NCBI RefSeq assembly: GCF_001050035.1
Contig: NZ_CVTA01000011.1
Location: forward strand, 124,001 to 188,000
Direction of reading: 5' to 3'
DNA: 64,000 nt
Origin: Mycolicibacterium komanii
GTDB taxonomy: Bacteria; Actinomycetota; Actinomycetes; Mycobacteriales; Mycobacteriaceae
Under the pieces are notes generated by a model, which was not told the DNA's origin, ran no database searches, and saw only the letters and a program-made list of their open reading frames with translations. Shown here piece after piece: positions 45,814-55,020 of this stretch. The position numbers were made by a program, and so were the translations under genes. Positions within the stretch are counted from its first letter, which is position 1. Every line of letters starts with the position of its first letter.

Positions 45814-47337
45814 ATGACTGTCTACGCCCGTCCCGGCGCTGCGGACGCACTGATGTCGTACGAGTCGCGCTACGGCAATTTCATCGGCGGGGAGTGGGTG
45901 CCGCCGGCCTCGGGCGAGTACTTCGAGAACCCGACACCGGTGACGGGTCAGGCGTTCTGCGAGGTGCCGCGGTCCAACGAGACTGACATCGAGGCTGCGC
46001 TCGACGCCGCGCACGGTGCGGCCCCGGCGTGGGGCAAGACGGCCGCCGGCGAGCGCGCGGTCATCCTCAACAGGATCGCCGACCGCATCGAGGAGAACCT
46101 CGAATCCCTGGCGCTCGCCGAGTCGTGGGACAACGGCAAGCCCATCCGCGAGACGCTCAACGCCGACCTGCCCCTGGCCGTCGACCACTTCCGCTACTTC
46201 GCCGGGGCGATCCGCGCGCAGGAAGGCTCGCTGTCGCAGATCGACGACGACACCGTCGCCGACCACTTCCACGAACCGCTCGGCGTCGTCGGGCAGATCA
46301 TCCCGTGGAACTTCCCGATCCTGATGGCGACGTGGAAGCTGGCCCCCGCGTTGGCCGCCGGTAACGCCGTCGTGCTCAAACCGGCCGAGCAGACGCCGGC
46401 GTCGATCCTGTATCTGATGTCGCTCATCGGAGATCTCCTGCCTCCGGGAGTCCTGAACGTGGTCAACGGATTCGGCTTCGAGGCGGGCAAGCCGCTGGCG
46501 TCGAGCAACCGGATCGCCAAGATCGCGTTCACCGGGGAGACCACGACAGGCCGGCTGATCATGCAGTACGCGTCGCAGAACCTGATCCCCGTCACGCTGG
46601 AACTCGGCGGCAAGAGCCCGAACATCTTCTTCTCCGACGTGATGGCCCAGGGCGACGACTATCAGGACAAGGCGCTCGAGGGGTTCACGATGTTCGCCCT
46701 CAACCAGGGCGAGGTGTGCACGTGCCCGTCGCGCAGCCTGATCCAGGCCGACATCTACGACGAGTTCCTGGAACTGGCCGCGATCCGCACGAAGGCGGTG
46801 CGGCAGGGCGATCCGCTGGACACCGAGACGATGATCGGGTCGCAGGCCTCCAATGATCAGCTCGAAAAGGTGTTGTCCTACATCGCGATCGGCAAGGACG
46901 AGGGTGCGCGCGTCGTCACCGGCGGTGAGCGCGCCGAACTGGGTGGCGACCTGTCCGGCGGCTACTACGTCCAGCCGACGATCTTCGAGGGCAACAACAA
47001 GATGCGGATCTTCCAGGAGGAGATCTTCGGGCCCGTCGTCGCGGTGACGTCGTTCACCGATTACGACGACGCGATCGCCATCGCCAACGACACGCTGTAC
47101 GGGTTGGGTGCGGGCGTGTGGAGCCGCGACGGCAACACCGCCTACCGCGCCGGGCGTGACATCAAGGCGGGCCGGGTGTGGACGAACTGCTATCACGCCT
47201 ATCCCGCACACGCGGCGTTCGGCGGCTATAAGCAGTCCGGCATCGGGCGCGAGAACCACCGCATGATGCTCGACCACTATCAGCAGACCAAGAACCTGCT
47301 GGTGAGCTACAGCAACAAGGCCCAAGGCTTCTTCTGA
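45814..47337 (+). CDS. Aldehyde dehydrogenase (Rv0458/exaC-like)
   Basis: NAD-dependent aldehyde dehydrogenase of 507 residues. Cofactor loop [27 protein letters not shown], general base Glu263 in [10 protein letters not shown], and catalytic Cys302 in [11 protein letters not shown]. The CTC form is typical of the acetaldehyde and chloroacetaldehyde group. It has a GAGGGAGG ribosome site. It is followed by a DUF779 gene, its usual partner in actinobacteria and proteobacteria. Confidence 0.94.
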   Translation: MTVYARPGAADALMSYESRYGNFIGGEWVPPASGEYFENPTPVTGQAFCEVPRSNETDIEAALDAAHGAAPAWGKTAAGERAVILNRIADRIEENLESLALAESWDNGKPIRETLNADLPLAVDHFRYFAGAIRAQEGSLSQIDDDTVADHFHEPLGVVGQIIPWNFPILMATWKLAPALAAGNAVVLKPAEQTPASILYLMSLIGDLLPPGVLNVVNGFGFEAGKPLASSNRIAKIAFTGETTTGRLIMQYASQNLIPVTLELGGKSPNIFFSDVMAQGDDYQDKALEGFTMFALNQGEVCTCPSRSLIQADIYDEFLELAAIRTKAVRQGDPLDTETMIGSQASNDQLEKVLSYIAIGKDEGARVVTGGERAELGGDLSGGYYVQPTIFEGNNKMRIFQEEIFGPVVAVTSFTDYDDAIAIANDTLYGLGAGVWSRDGNTAYRAGRDIKAGRVWTNCYHAYPAHAAFGGYKQSGIGRENHRMMLDHYQQTKNLLVSYSNKAQGFF

Positions 47338-47377
47338 CGGTGTCGCCCTCCCCGCCGCCCCACCCGCCCCATCCGCG

Positions 47378-47435
47378 CGAACGTGGGTTACCCGCACGCC
47401 AGAACGCGCTTTCGCGTGCGGGTAACCCACGTTCG
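47378..47435. repeat. Intergenic hairpin repeat, family 2, copy 2 (perfect)
   Basis: CGAACGTGGGTTACCCGCAC plus GC (47378-47399) is followed by a 14-base loop and then by the exact reverse complement (47414-47435): a 22-base-pair perfect hairpin, extended by a GCG-rich arm with one unpaired C. The arm contains its own small dyad, GGGTTACCC. The same arm occurs at 31181. It lies between the aldehyde dehydrogenase stop and the DUF779 start and could dampen expression of the second gene. Confidence 0.85.
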
Positions 47436-47462
47436 GCGCAAGAAGAGGCACCGAAGAGGGCG

Positions 47463-47942
47463 TTGATCACCCAGGCCGCGGCCGATCTACTGGCACGCCT
47501 GCAGGACAAGCACGGCGCGCTGATGTTCCACCAGTCCGGCGGCTGCTGCGACGGGTCGTCACCGATGTGTTACCCCGACGGCGATTTCATCGTCGGCGAC
47601 CGCGACGTGCTGCTCGCCCTCCTCGACGTGGGACCGGCTGTCCAATCCGACGGGGTGCCGGTGTGGATCTCCGGGCCGCAGTTCGACGCGTGGAAACACA
47701 CGCAGCTGGTGATCGACGTCGTGCCGGGACGCGGCGGCGGCTTCAGCGTGGAGGCGCCCGAGGGGCTCCGATTCCTGAGCCGCGGCCGCGCGTTCTCCGA
47801 GGCCGAGAACCGCTTGTTGGCCAGCACGCCCGTCGTGACCGGGGCGGACTTCGCCAGGGGTGTCCGCCCGCCGTCGTCGGACACGCACATCGTCGGTAAT
47901 GCAATCGATGCATGTCCGATACCTGACGCGCCGAGCGGATGA
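47463..47942 (+). CDS. DUF779 protein (aldehyde dehydrogenase partner)
   Basis: Protein of 159 residues from the TTG at 47463, behind GAAGAGGG; the frame stays open upstream through the hairpin repeat, but that part is not conserved in character. The core MFHQSGGCCDGSSPMCYP has three Cys that could bind metal, then WISGPQFDAWKHTQLVIDVV. DUF779 genes almost always follow aldehyde dehydrogenase genes; the biochemical role is unknown. Corresponds in position to Rv0459. Confidence 0.82.
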   Translation: MITQAAADLLARLQDKHGALMFHQSGGCCDGSSPMCYPDGDFIVGDRDVLLALLDVGPAVQSDGVPVWISGPQFDAWKHTQLVIDVVPGRGGGFSVEAPEGLRFLSRGRAFSEAENRLLASTPVVTGADFARGVRPPSSDTHIVGNAIDACPIPDAPSG

Positions 47943-47979
47943 CGGGGGCACCGCAAGCCGCCCCCGTAGCCTTCGAAAC

Positions 47980-48258
47980 GTGATACCGCTTCCGCGTGCA
48001 TGGGTGCTGACCAGCGCATTGCTGGTCGGTACGGCGGTGGGCCTGGTCCTCGGGATCGCCGCGACCCTGGTGATCGATACCCCGATCCGGCCCGACGTCG
48101 TGGTCGCGCTCGTCGTCGGCGTGCCCGGCACGCTGGGCCTGTTGGCGATCTTGACGTCGGCGCGGCGCTGGGTGACGACGGCCGGCGCGTTCCTCCTCGC
48201 GATCGCGCCCGGCTGGTTCGGGGTGCTGGTGGCGATTCAGGCGGTGCACGGTGACTGA
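47980..48258 (+). CDS. Small hydrophobic membrane protein (Rv0460 position)
   Basis: Protein of 92 residues from the GTG at 47980, with three hydrophobic helices (about 8-31, 39-58 and 66-88). No family beyond mycobacterial conservation of position is recognised. The last 8 bases overlap the next gene. Confidence 0.72.
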   Translation: MIPLPRAWVLTSALLVGTAVGLVLGIAATLVIDTPIRPDVVVALVVGVPGTLGLLAILTSARRWVTTAGAFLLAIAPGWFGVLVAIQAVHGD

Positions 48259-48733
48259 GACGACCGAGACGCTGACCGGCGATCCGACGGAGCCCTACAC
48301 GCCGACGTTCACCACCGGTGAGTTCCAGGCATTCGGAACGACGGCGGTCGCGGAGCGCCCGTCCGAGCCGGTGGTCGTGCCCGCGCAGCCCGTCGTCGTC
48401 CCCGGCAACTACCAGTACCTCAAGCGCTGGAAGTTCGTCCTCGTCGTCGCCGCGGTCTGGGCGTTGTCCGCGGTGGCCGGATGGGCGCTGTACCACTGGT
48501 GGTACCACTCGATCGACAAGACGGCGTCGGTGTTCGTCGTGCTGGTCTTCCTCGTCACGACGACGGTCGCCGGCCTGCTCCTCGCCATGGTGATCGATCG
48601 CCCGCTGGTGTCGGCGCTGTCGATCGCGCTGCTGTCGACGCCTCTGGCGGCCGTCGCGGGGGCGGCGGTGCTGCACGGTCTCTACTACTGCGAATGGGCA
48701 AGTCGGTGTTTCGCGGGAGTGCTTCCTTACTAG
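48251..48733 (+). CDS. Membrane protein with three helices (Rv0461 position)
   Basis: Protein of 160 residues from the GTG at 48251. About 55 N-terminal residues are acidic and Pro/Val-rich (PVVVPAQPVVVPGNYQYL), followed by three membrane helices near 63-83, 94-114 and 120-142 and a tail with two Cys (YYCEWASRCF). It directly precedes lpd by 9 bases, so they are probably cotranscribed. Function unknown. Confidence 0.78.
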   Translation: MTETTETLTGDPTEPYTPTFTTGEFQAFGTTAVAERPSEPVVVPAQPVVVPGNYQYLKRWKFVLVVAAVWALSAVAGWALYHWWYHSIDKTASVFVVLVFLVTTTVAGLLLAMVIDRPLVSALSIALLSTPLAAVAGAAVLHGLYYCEWASRCFAGVLPY

Positions 48734-48742
48734 GGTGGGGGA

Positions 48743-50137
48743 GTGACCCACTATGACGTCGTCGTACTCGGAGCAGGCCCCGGCGGATACGTCGCGGCCA
48801 TCCGTGCCGCGCAGCTCGGACTGAACACCGCAATCGTCGAACCCAAGTACTGGGGCGGTGTCTGCCTCAACGTCGGGTGCATCCCGTCGAAGGCGTTACT
48901 GCGCAACGCGGAACTGGCGCACATCTTCACCAAAGAGGCCAAGCAGTTCGGCATCAGCGGTGAGGCGACGTTCGATTACGGCGTCGCGTTCGACCGCAGC
49001 CGCAAGGTCGCCGAGGGCCGGGTCGCCGGTGTGCACTATCTGATGAAGAAGAACAAGATCACCGAGATCCACGGGTACGGGAAGTTCAAGGACGAACACA
49101 CCCTCGAGGTGGACCTCAATGAGGGCGGCACCGAGTCGGTCGAGTTCGACAACATCATCATCGCCACCGGCAGCAGCACCCGACTGGTGCCCGGCACGTC
49201 GCTGTCGGAAAACGTGGTCACCTACGAAGAACTCATCATGACGCGCGAGCTGCCGTCGTCGGTCGTCATCGCGGGCGCGGGCGCCATCGGCATGGAGTTC
49301 GGCTACGTGCTGAAGAACTACGGCGTCGACGTCACGATCGTCGAGTTCCTGCCCCGCGCGCTGCCCAACGAGGACGCCGAGGTTTCCAAGGAGATCGAGA
49401 AGCAGTTCAAGAAGCTCGGTGTCAAGGTGCTGACCGGTACCAAGGTCGAGTCGATCGATGACGGCGGTGGCGAGGTCACCGTGACCGTCAGCAAGGACGG
49501 CAAGTCGCAGGACCTCAAGGCCGAAAAGGTGCTGCAGGCAATCGGATTCGCTCCGAACATCGAAGGCTTCGGGCTCGAGAACACCGGCGTCGATATCACC
49601 GAACGCAAGGCGATCGGCATCGACGACTACATGCGCACCAGCGTCCCGCACATCTACGCGATCGGTGACGTGACGGGCAAGCTGCAGTTGGCGCACGTGG
49701 CCGAGGCGCAGGGCGTCATCGCCGCCGAAACCATCGCGGGCGCAGAGACTTTGCCGCTCGGGGACTACCGCATGCTGCCGCGCGCGACGTTCTGCCAGCC
49801 GCAGGTCGCCAGCTTCGGGCTCACCGAGGAGCAGGCCCGCGAGGAGGGCTACGACATCAAGGTGGCGAAATTCCCGTTCACGGCCAACGCCAAGGCGCAC
49901 GGCGCCGGTGACCCGAGCGGCTTCGTCAAGCTGATCGCCGACGGCAAGTACGGCGAGTTGATCGGCGGCCACCTGATCGGCCACGACGTGTCCGAGCTGC
50001 TGCCGGAGTTGACGCTGGCGCAGAAGTGGGACCTCACCGCGACCGAATTGGCCCGCAACGTGCACACGCACCCGACCATGTCCGAGGCCCTGCAGGAGTG
50101 CTTCCACGGTCTGCTCGGACACATGATCAACTTCTGA
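48743..50137 (+). CDS. lpd: Dihydrolipoyl dehydrogenase
   Basis: E3 component of pyruvate and branched-chain keto-acid dehydrogenases; in M. tuberculosis it is also part of a peroxidase/peroxynitrite reductase chain (family knowledge). 464 residues from the GTG at 48743. FAD motif [15 protein letters not shown]; redox disulfide Cys41 and Cys46 in [16 protein letters not shown] motif [14 protein letters not shown]; second FAD contact YAIGDVTG; active-site His-Glu in [11 protein letters not shown] near the C-terminus. The E1 and E2 genes are not nearby, as usual for mycobacterial lpdC. Confidence 0.97.
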   Translation: MTHYDVVVLGAGPGGYVAAIRAAQLGLNTAIVEPKYWGGVCLNVGCIPSKALLRNAELAHIFTKEAKQFGISGEATFDYGVAFDRSRKVAEGRVAGVHYLMKKNKITEIHGYGKFKDEHTLEVDLNEGGTESVEFDNIIIATGSSTRLVPGTSLSENVVTYEELIMTRELPSSVVIAGAGAIGMEFGYVLKNYGVDVTIVEFLPRALPNEDAEVSKEIEKQFKKLGVKVLTGTKVESIDDGGGEVTVTVSKDGKSQDLKAEKVLQAIGFAPNIEGFGLENTGVDITERKAIGIDDYMRTSVPHIYAIGDVTGKLQLAHVAEAQGVIAAETIAGAETLPLGDYRMLPRATFCQPQVASFGLTEEQAREEGYDIKVAKFPFTANAKAHGAGDPSGFVKLIADGKYGELIGGHLIGHDVSELLPELTLAQKWDLTATELARNVHTHPTMSEALQECFHGLLGHMINF

Positions 50138-50138
50138 C

Positions 50139-50456
50139 GTGCTCCAGAGAACCAACACGGCGAACGTGACTCAGACATCCGGCACGGCGCGGGCCCTTTG
50201 GGTCGCCGGCATCGGGGGATTGGTGGTCGGCCACATCCTCTGGCTGGCCGGGATCTCCTATGCCACGTCGACGTCGAACGTCAGCACCTGGGTGCTCGTC
50301 GTGGCCGTGGTGTCGTTTGTCGTGGGCGGAGCGGTCGGCTGGCTGGGGTGGCGCTGCTATCAGCGCAAGAGCGAAGTGTGGGCGGCGTTCCTGTTGGCGC
50401 TGCCGGTTTCCCCGGTGCTGCTGTCGCTGATCGTGCTGGGGATCACGTACCTCTAG
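50139..50456 (+). CDS. Three-helix membrane protein (Rv0463 position)
   Basis: Protein of 105 residues from the GTG at 50139, one base after the lpd stop (a GTG at 50166 would give 96). Helices are near 19-41, 48-71 and 80-103. Cotranscribed with lpd; the role is unknown. The end overlaps the convergent AhpD-like gene by 4 bases. Confidence 0.78.
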   Translation: MLQRTNTANVTQTSGTARALWVAGIGGLVVGHILWLAGISYATSTSNVSTWVLVVAVVSFVVGGAVGWLGWRCYQRKSEVWAAFLLALPVSPVLLSLIVLGITYL

Positions 50457-51007
50457 TCCGGGAAGTCCAGCGGCACTTTCAAAGTGGTGATCGTCGCGGC
50501 CAGCCCGTCGTACTGGGCGGCCAGCATGCAGAACTCGATCAGCTGTGGCTTGGTCAGGTGCCTGGCCAGCACCGCCCACGTCTCGGAGGACACGCCTCGG
50601 GTCACGACGAACTCGTCGGTGGCGGTGATCAGCGCGCGCTGACGGTCGGTCAGGCCTTCGGCGTCGGGCCCCTCGAAGATCTTCTTCTGGACGTCCGGGC
50701 CGATTCCACGGGTGCGCGCCAGGCGGCGGTGTTGCTGGAGTTCGTACTCGCAGTCGCGCAGGTGCCCGACGCGCAGGATGACGGTCTCGGCGTCCTGCAC
50801 CGAGAGCTTGCTCAGAATGCCGAGCAGTACCCCGCTGTACGGCAGCCACGCCAGGAACAGAAGCCGGTGTTGGCCAAGCACATTGAACAGGCTGAACCGC
50901 GGCGCCCGGATGGTGCGCGCACCGAGTTTCGCGATGGCCCAGTTCAGCGGGCCGAGTTCCTTGAATCCTCCGGGCGCGATGCGGGCCGACTCGGGTGCGC
51001 TCATCAC
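50453..51007 (-). CDS. AhpD-like / carboxymuconolactone decarboxylase family protein (Rv0464c position)
   Basis: All-helical protein of 184 residues (183 if begun at the second ATG). The core ILRVGHLRDCEYELQQHRRLA has the single Cys-Glu-Tyr-Glu pattern and the His of the AhpD-like fold. It lacks a full CxxC, so a thiol peroxidase role is uncertain. It lies downstream of ramB on the same strand, 15 bases after its stop, and may share its transcript. Confidence 0.8.
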   Translation of the reverse strand: MMSAPESARIAPGGFKELGPLNWAIAKLGARTIRAPRFSLFNVLGQHRLLFLAWLPYSGVLLGILSKLSVQDAETVILRVGHLRDCEYELQQHRRLARTRGIGPDVQKKIFEGPDAEGLTDRQRALITATDEFVVTRGVSSETWAVLARHLTKPQLIEFCMLAAQYDGLAATITTLKVPLDFPD

Positions 51008-51022
51008 AGCGAGTCTACGTGT

Positions 51023-52453
51023 CTAGGACTGACGCACCAGATAGGGCGAGACGGTGCTGCGGTGCTCGTCGATGTCGAGCGCACGGCCCAGCGCCGGGAA
51101 TGCGCGTTGCGGGCAGTTGTCCCGCTCGCAGACCCGACAACCCGCGCCGATCGGCGTCGCCACCTCGCCGGACAGGTCGAGCCCCTCCGAATACACCAGT
51201 CGGTGCGCGTGGCGCAGTTCGCAGCCCAAGCCGATCGCGAACGTCTTACCCGGCTGGCCGTAGCGCTGTGCGCGCCGCTCCACGGTGCGCGCGACCCACA
51301 GGTAGTTGCGCCCGTCGGGCATCTGGGCGACCTGGACCAGGATCTTGCCGGGGTTGGCGAACGTCTCGTAGACGTTCCACAGCGGGCAGGTGCCGCCGCT
51401 GGATGAGAAGTGGAAACCGGTGGCGGACTGGCGTTTCGACATGTTGCCTGCGCGGTCGACGCGAACGAAGGACAGCGGCACGCCGCGCATGGACGGCCGC
51501 TGCAGGGTCGAGAGGCGGTGGGCGATCGTCTCGTAGCTGACGGAGTAGAACGCTGAGAGCCGTTCGACGTCGTAGCGGAAGTTCTCCGCGACATCGTGAA
51601 ACTGCGTGTAGGGCAACACCATTGCAGCGGCGAAGTAGTTGGCCAACCCCATCCGCGCCAACCGTGTCGACTCGTCGCTGGTGAACTTGCCCTCGTCGAC
51701 GAGCTTGTCGATGAGGCCGCCGAATTCCAGGTACGCCAACTCCGCGGCCATCTTGAACACGGTCTGCCCCGACGAGAGATGGTTGTTGAGCTCCAGCGTT
51801 TTCGTCGCGGGGTCATAGCGGTGCAGCACCGACTCACCGAGGTCCATGCGCTGGATGATGCGGACGCCGTGGACCATCGTCAGCCGGTCCGACAGCTGGC
51901 GCGCCAACTCCGAGCGCTGCATCCGCATCCGGGTGGTGAGGTCCTCGGCGGCGGTGTCGAGTTCGTGCAGATAGTTCTGCCGTTCGTAGAAGTAGTCGCG
52001 CACCTCCTCGTGCGGCATGGTGATCGCGCCCGACCCCGAGCTGAAGCCACCGCCGCCCGCGGCGAACCTGTCTTCGGTGGCCGCCGCCAGTTGGGTGGTG
52101 GTCAGCTGGTAGCGGCGGTGCAGGTTGACCATCGCCCGGGCGAGGGTGGGGTGCGCGGCGACCATGTCGGCGATCTCCGCGAGGTCGACGTCGATGTCGA
52201 GGTCTCGGTCGAGCGTGACCTCGCGCAGCTCGGCGACCAGCCGGGTGTCGTCTTCGGAGGCGAAGAACGTCGCGTCGACGCCGAACACCTCCGTGATGCG
52301 CAGCAGGACCGCGACGGTCAGGGGTCGCACGTCGTGCTCGATCTGGTTGAGGTAGCTCGGCGAGATGTCCAGCATCTGCGCGAGCGCCGCTTGGCTGAAT
52401 CCGCGCTCATTGCGCAGTTGCCGAACCCGCGATCCGACAAAGGTTTTCGCCAC
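51023..52453 (-). CDS. ramB: Transcriptional regulator RamB
   Basis: Regulator of acetate and glyoxylate metabolism, known in Corynebacterium and M. tuberculosis to control icl and its own gene. 476 residues from the GTG at 52453 (MAKTFVGSRVRQLRNERGFS); the longer upstream frame has non-coding character. XRE-type helix-turn-helix at about 8-62 (FSQAALAQMLDISPSYLNQIEHD), then an ImmA/IrrE-like central region (LELNNHLSSGQTVFKMAAELAYLEF), and a C-terminal short-chain-CoA-sensing region with Cys pairs (GAGCRVCERDNCPQR). It is divergent from the thioesterase gene, and aceA lies just beyond that. Confidence 0.95.
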   Translation of the reverse strand: MAKTFVGSRVRQLRNERGFSQAALAQMLDISPSYLNQIEHDVRPLTVAVLLRITEVFGVDATFFASEDDTRLVAELREVTLDRDLDIDVDLAEIADMVAAHPTLARAMVNLHRRYQLTTTQLAAATEDRFAAGGGGFSSGSGAITMPHEEVRDYFYERQNYLHELDTAAEDLTTRMRMQRSELARQLSDRLTMVHGVRIIQRMDLGESVLHRYDPATKTLELNNHLSSGQTVFKMAAELAYLEFGGLIDKLVDEGKFTSDESTRLARMGLANYFAAAMVLPYTQFHDVAENFRYDVERLSAFYSVSYETIAHRLSTLQRPSMRGVPLSFVRVDRAGNMSKRQSATGFHFSSSGGTCPLWNVYETFANPGKILVQVAQMPDGRNYLWVARTVERRAQRYGQPGKTFAIGLGCELRHAHRLVYSEGLDLSGEVATPIGAGCRVCERDNCPQRAFPALGRALDIDEHRSTVSPYLVRQS

Positions 52454-52530
52454 GTCATTCAGGGTAGCAACGCTGCGAAGAGTGCCTTCGCATTGTTGGC
52501 AGATCGGCCGTTGTGGCAGGATCGGCGGTC

Positions 52531-53361
52531 GTGAGCACCAAGCAGGGATCGGGAGCAAGCCCCGGGCAGGGGCTGGCAAAGACAATGATGCCCGTCCCTG
52601 ATCCGCACCCCGACGTCTTCGATATCGAGTGGCCGCTGCGGGTCGCCGACGTGGACCGCGAAGGCCGGCTGAAGTTCGACGCCGCGACGCGTCACATCCA
52701 GGACATCGGCTCGGACCAGCTGCGGGAACTGGGCTTTCAGGAGACCCATCCGCTGTGGATCGTGCGTCGCACGATGATCGACATGATCCGCCCGATCGAG
52801 TTCCAGGACATCCTGCGGCTTCGTCGCTGGTGTTCGGGCACGTCGAACCGATGGTGCGAGATGCGGGTGCGCATCGACGGGCGCAAGGGCGGTCTCATCG
52901 AGTCCGAGGCGTTCTGGATCAACATCAACCGTGAGACTCAGGGCCCGGCGCGCATCTCCGACGACTTCCTCGAGGGACTGCGGCGCACCACCGACGTCGA
53001 CCGGCTGCGGTGGAAGGCGTACCTGTCGCCGGGCAGCCGCGAGGATGCCGACGAGATCCGCGAGTTCCCGGTCCGGGCCAGCGACATCGACATCTTTGAT
53101 CACATGAACAACTCGGTGTACTGGTCGGTGATCGAGGACTATCTGCACCATCACCCGGAGTTGGCGCGCTATCCGCTGCGCGCGACGATCGAACACGACG
53201 CCGCGGTCGCGCTGGGCGACAAGATGGAGATCCTCAGTCACACCCATCCGGCGGGTTCGACGGACAAATTCGGTCCGGAACTGGCGGATCGCACTGTTAC
53301 AACGCTCACATATGCCGTCGGCGACGAGGCCAAAGCGGTCGCATCGATCTTCAATCTCTGA
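52531..53361 (+). CDS. Acyl-ACP thioesterase-like protein (Rv0466 type)
   Basis: Double hot-dog protein of 276 residues from the GTG at 52531, or 258 from the ATG at 52585, closer to the M. tuberculosis protein. First hot-dog: WPLRVADVDREGRLKFDAA, then THPLWIVRRTMIDMIRPIEF. Second: FPVRASDIDIFDHMNNSVYW, with the Asp/His/Asn region of FatA-type thioesterases, then IEHDAAVALGD. It probably releases fatty acids from acyl carriers. aceA follows after a 267-base regulatory gap. Confidence 0.87.
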   Translation: MSTKQGSGASPGQGLAKTMMPVPDPHPDVFDIEWPLRVADVDREGRLKFDAATRHIQDIGSDQLRELGFQETHPLWIVRRTMIDMIRPIEFQDILRLRRWCSGTSNRWCEMRVRIDGRKGGLIESEAFWININRETQGPARISDDFLEGLRRTTDVDRLRWKAYLSPGSREDADEIREFPVRASDIDIFDHMNNSVYWSVIEDYLHHHPELARYPLRATIEHDAAVALGDKMEILSHTHPAGSTDKFGPELADRTVTTLTYAVGDEAKAVASIFNL

Positions 53362-53376
53362 TCATCGTCCGCTTAA

Positions 53377-53522
53377 CAGTACGAGCGTACTGACCTGCGC
53401 ATATGGGCTACTGGTCGGTAACTTCTGAACCGGTCAAGCGCAGGGCGATCTTCGCAACATTTGCTAATCCGGTGAGGCGGTTGGCGAAAGTTGGCACTCG
53501 AAACGGCTGGACCTGCGCTAAT
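53377..53522. promoter_or_regulatory. Regulatory region of aceA: palindrome and RamB-like motifs
   Basis: The 267-base gap before aceA holds several elements. CAGTACG-AG-CGTACTG (53377-53392) is a perfect 7+7 palindrome. GACCTGCGC follows it at 53392 and recurs as GACCTGCGCTAA at 53511-53522. ATTTGCTAAT lies near 53460. GAAAGTTGGCACTC (53487-53500) resembles the AAAGTT/TTGC type motif reported for RamB. The last two elements are also found before the XRE gene at 59948-59985. Assignment to RamB or another carbon regulator is inference. Confidence 0.5.
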
Positions 53523-53628
53523 GGAGTAAGGCATCCTCGTAGTAGCGAATCCGCTGAACCGTTTGGGCGTTAACAAGTCGGGTACTCCGGCGGCGCCGCA
53601 GCGATAGTGAACAGATCGAAGGAGCGCC

Positions 53629-54915
53629 ATGTCAACCGTGGGCAAGCCGAAGAGCGCAGAGGAAATCCAGCGCGACTGGGACACCAATCCCCGCTGGAAG
53701 AACGTCACCCGTGAGTACTCCGCCGAGGACGTCGTCGCGCTGCAGGGCAGCGTCGTCGAGGAGTCGACCCTGGCCCGCCGTGGCGCCGAGATCCTGTGGA
53801 ACCAGCTGCACGACATGGAGTTCGTCAACGCGCTCGGCGCGCTGACCGGCAATATGGCCGTCCAGCAGGTCCGCGCCGGCCTGAAGGCCATCTACCTGTC
53901 CGGGTGGCAGGTCGCCGGCGATGCCAACCTGTCCGGCCACACCTACCCCGACCAGAGCCTGTACCCGGCCAACTCGGTGCCGCAGGTGGTCCGCCGCATC
54001 AACAACGCGCTGCTTCGTGCCGACGAGATCGCCAAGGTCGAGGGCGACACCTCGGTCGAGAACTGGCTGGTGCCGATCGTCGCCGACGGCGAGGCCGGCT
54101 TCGGTGGCGCATTGAACGTGTACGAACTGCAGAAGGCGATGATCGCCGCCGGTGTCGCGGGCTCGCACTGGGAGGACCAGCTGGCCTCGGAGAAGAAGTG
54201 CGGCCACCTCGGTGGCAAGGTGCTGATCCCGACCCAGCAGCACATCCGCACGCTGACCTCCGCGCGCCTGGCCGCGGACGTCGCCGACGTCCCGACCGTC
54301 GTGATCGCCCGCACCGACGCCGAGGCTGCCACCCTGATCACCTCCGACGTCGACGAGCGCGATCAGCCGTTCATCACCGGTGAGCGGACCAAGGAAGGCT
54401 TCTACCGCGTGAAGAACGGCATCGAGCCGTGCATCGCGCGTGCGAAGGCCTACGCGCCGTACTCCGACCTGATCTGGATGGAGACCGGCACCCCGGACCT
54501 CGAGCTGGCCAAGCAGTTCGCCGAGGGTGTGCAGGCCGAGTTCCCGGACCAGATGCTGGCCTACAACTGCTCGCCGTCGTTCAACTGGCGCAAGCACCTC
54601 GACGACGCGACGATCGCGAAGTTCCAGAAGGAGCTCGGCGCGATGGGCTTCAAGTTCCAGTTCATCACGCTGGCCGGCTTCCACGCCCTGAACTACTCGA
54701 TGTTCGATCTGGCCTACGGCTACGCCCGCAACCAGATGACCGCGTATGTCGAGCTGCAGGAGCGCGAGTTCGCCGCCGAGGAGCGCGGATACACCGCGAC
54801 CAAGCACCAGCGCGAGGTCGGCGCCGGCTACTTCGACCGGATCGCCACCACGGTGGACCCGACCAGCTCGACCACCGCGCTGAAGGGTTCGACCGAAGAG
54901 GGTCAGTTCCACTGA
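53629..54915 (+). CDS. aceA: Isocitrate lyase (ICL1 type)
   Basis: Cleaves isocitrate to glyoxylate and succinate, the first step of the glyoxylate shunt; it often also has methylisocitrate lyase activity. 428 residues, the ICL1 length. Catalytic loop KKCGHLGGK with Cys191; WEDQLASEK; and [11 protein letters not shown] near the substrate carboxylates. It has an AAGGAG ribosome site. Strong codon bias suggests high expression. It lies in the RamB neighbourhood, with fadB2 next, grouping fatty-acid and acetate use. A terminator-like hairpin follows. Confidence 0.98.
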   Translation: MSTVGKPKSAEEIQRDWDTNPRWKNVTREYSAEDVVALQGSVVEESTLARRGAEILWNQLHDMEFVNALGALTGNMAVQQVRAGLKAIYLSGWQVAGDANLSGHTYPDQSLYPANSVPQVVRRINNALLRADEIAKVEGDTSVENWLVPIVADGEAGFGGALNVYELQKAMIAAGVAGSHWEDQLASEKKCGHLGGKVLIPTQQHIRTLTSARLAADVADVPTVVIARTDAEAATLITSDVDERDQPFITGERTKEGFYRVKNGIEPCIARAKAYAPYSDLIWMETGTPDLELAKQFAEGVQAEFPDQMLAYNCSPSFNWRKHLDDATIAKFQKELGAMGFKFQFITLAGFHALNYSMFDLAYGYARNQMTAYVELQEREFAAEERGYTATKHQREVGAGYFDRIATTVDPTSSTTALKGSTEEGQFH

Positions 54916-54967
54916 CATCTCGGTGAGTAAGCCAAGCCCAGTAGGCTCACGAGGCCCAACGGCTTGT

Positions 54968-55004
54968 CATCAGGCCCCGTCCTTATATTGGGCGGGGCCT
55001 GATG
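54968..55004 (+). terminator. Terminator between aceA and fadB2
   Basis: CATCAGGCCCCG (54968-54979) and CGGGGCCTGATG (54993-55004) form a perfect 12-base-pair stem with a 13-base loop. It is 53 bases after the aceA stop and only 16 bases before the fadB2 start, so it separates the two and must leave fadB2 very little leader if fadB2 has its own promoter. Confidence 0.85.
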
Positions 55005-55020
55005 TTGTGGAGAGGACGCA

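Noticed and set aside
53491..53501. GTTGGCACTCG resembling half a CIRCE before aceA
   Set aside because: No inverted partner nine bases away; kept only as part of the shared aceA/XRE motif.
53632..54918. 428-residue open frame antisense to aceA
   Set aside because: Mirrors aceA exactly with low-complexity composition; a codon-bias shadow of a highly expressed high-GC gene.
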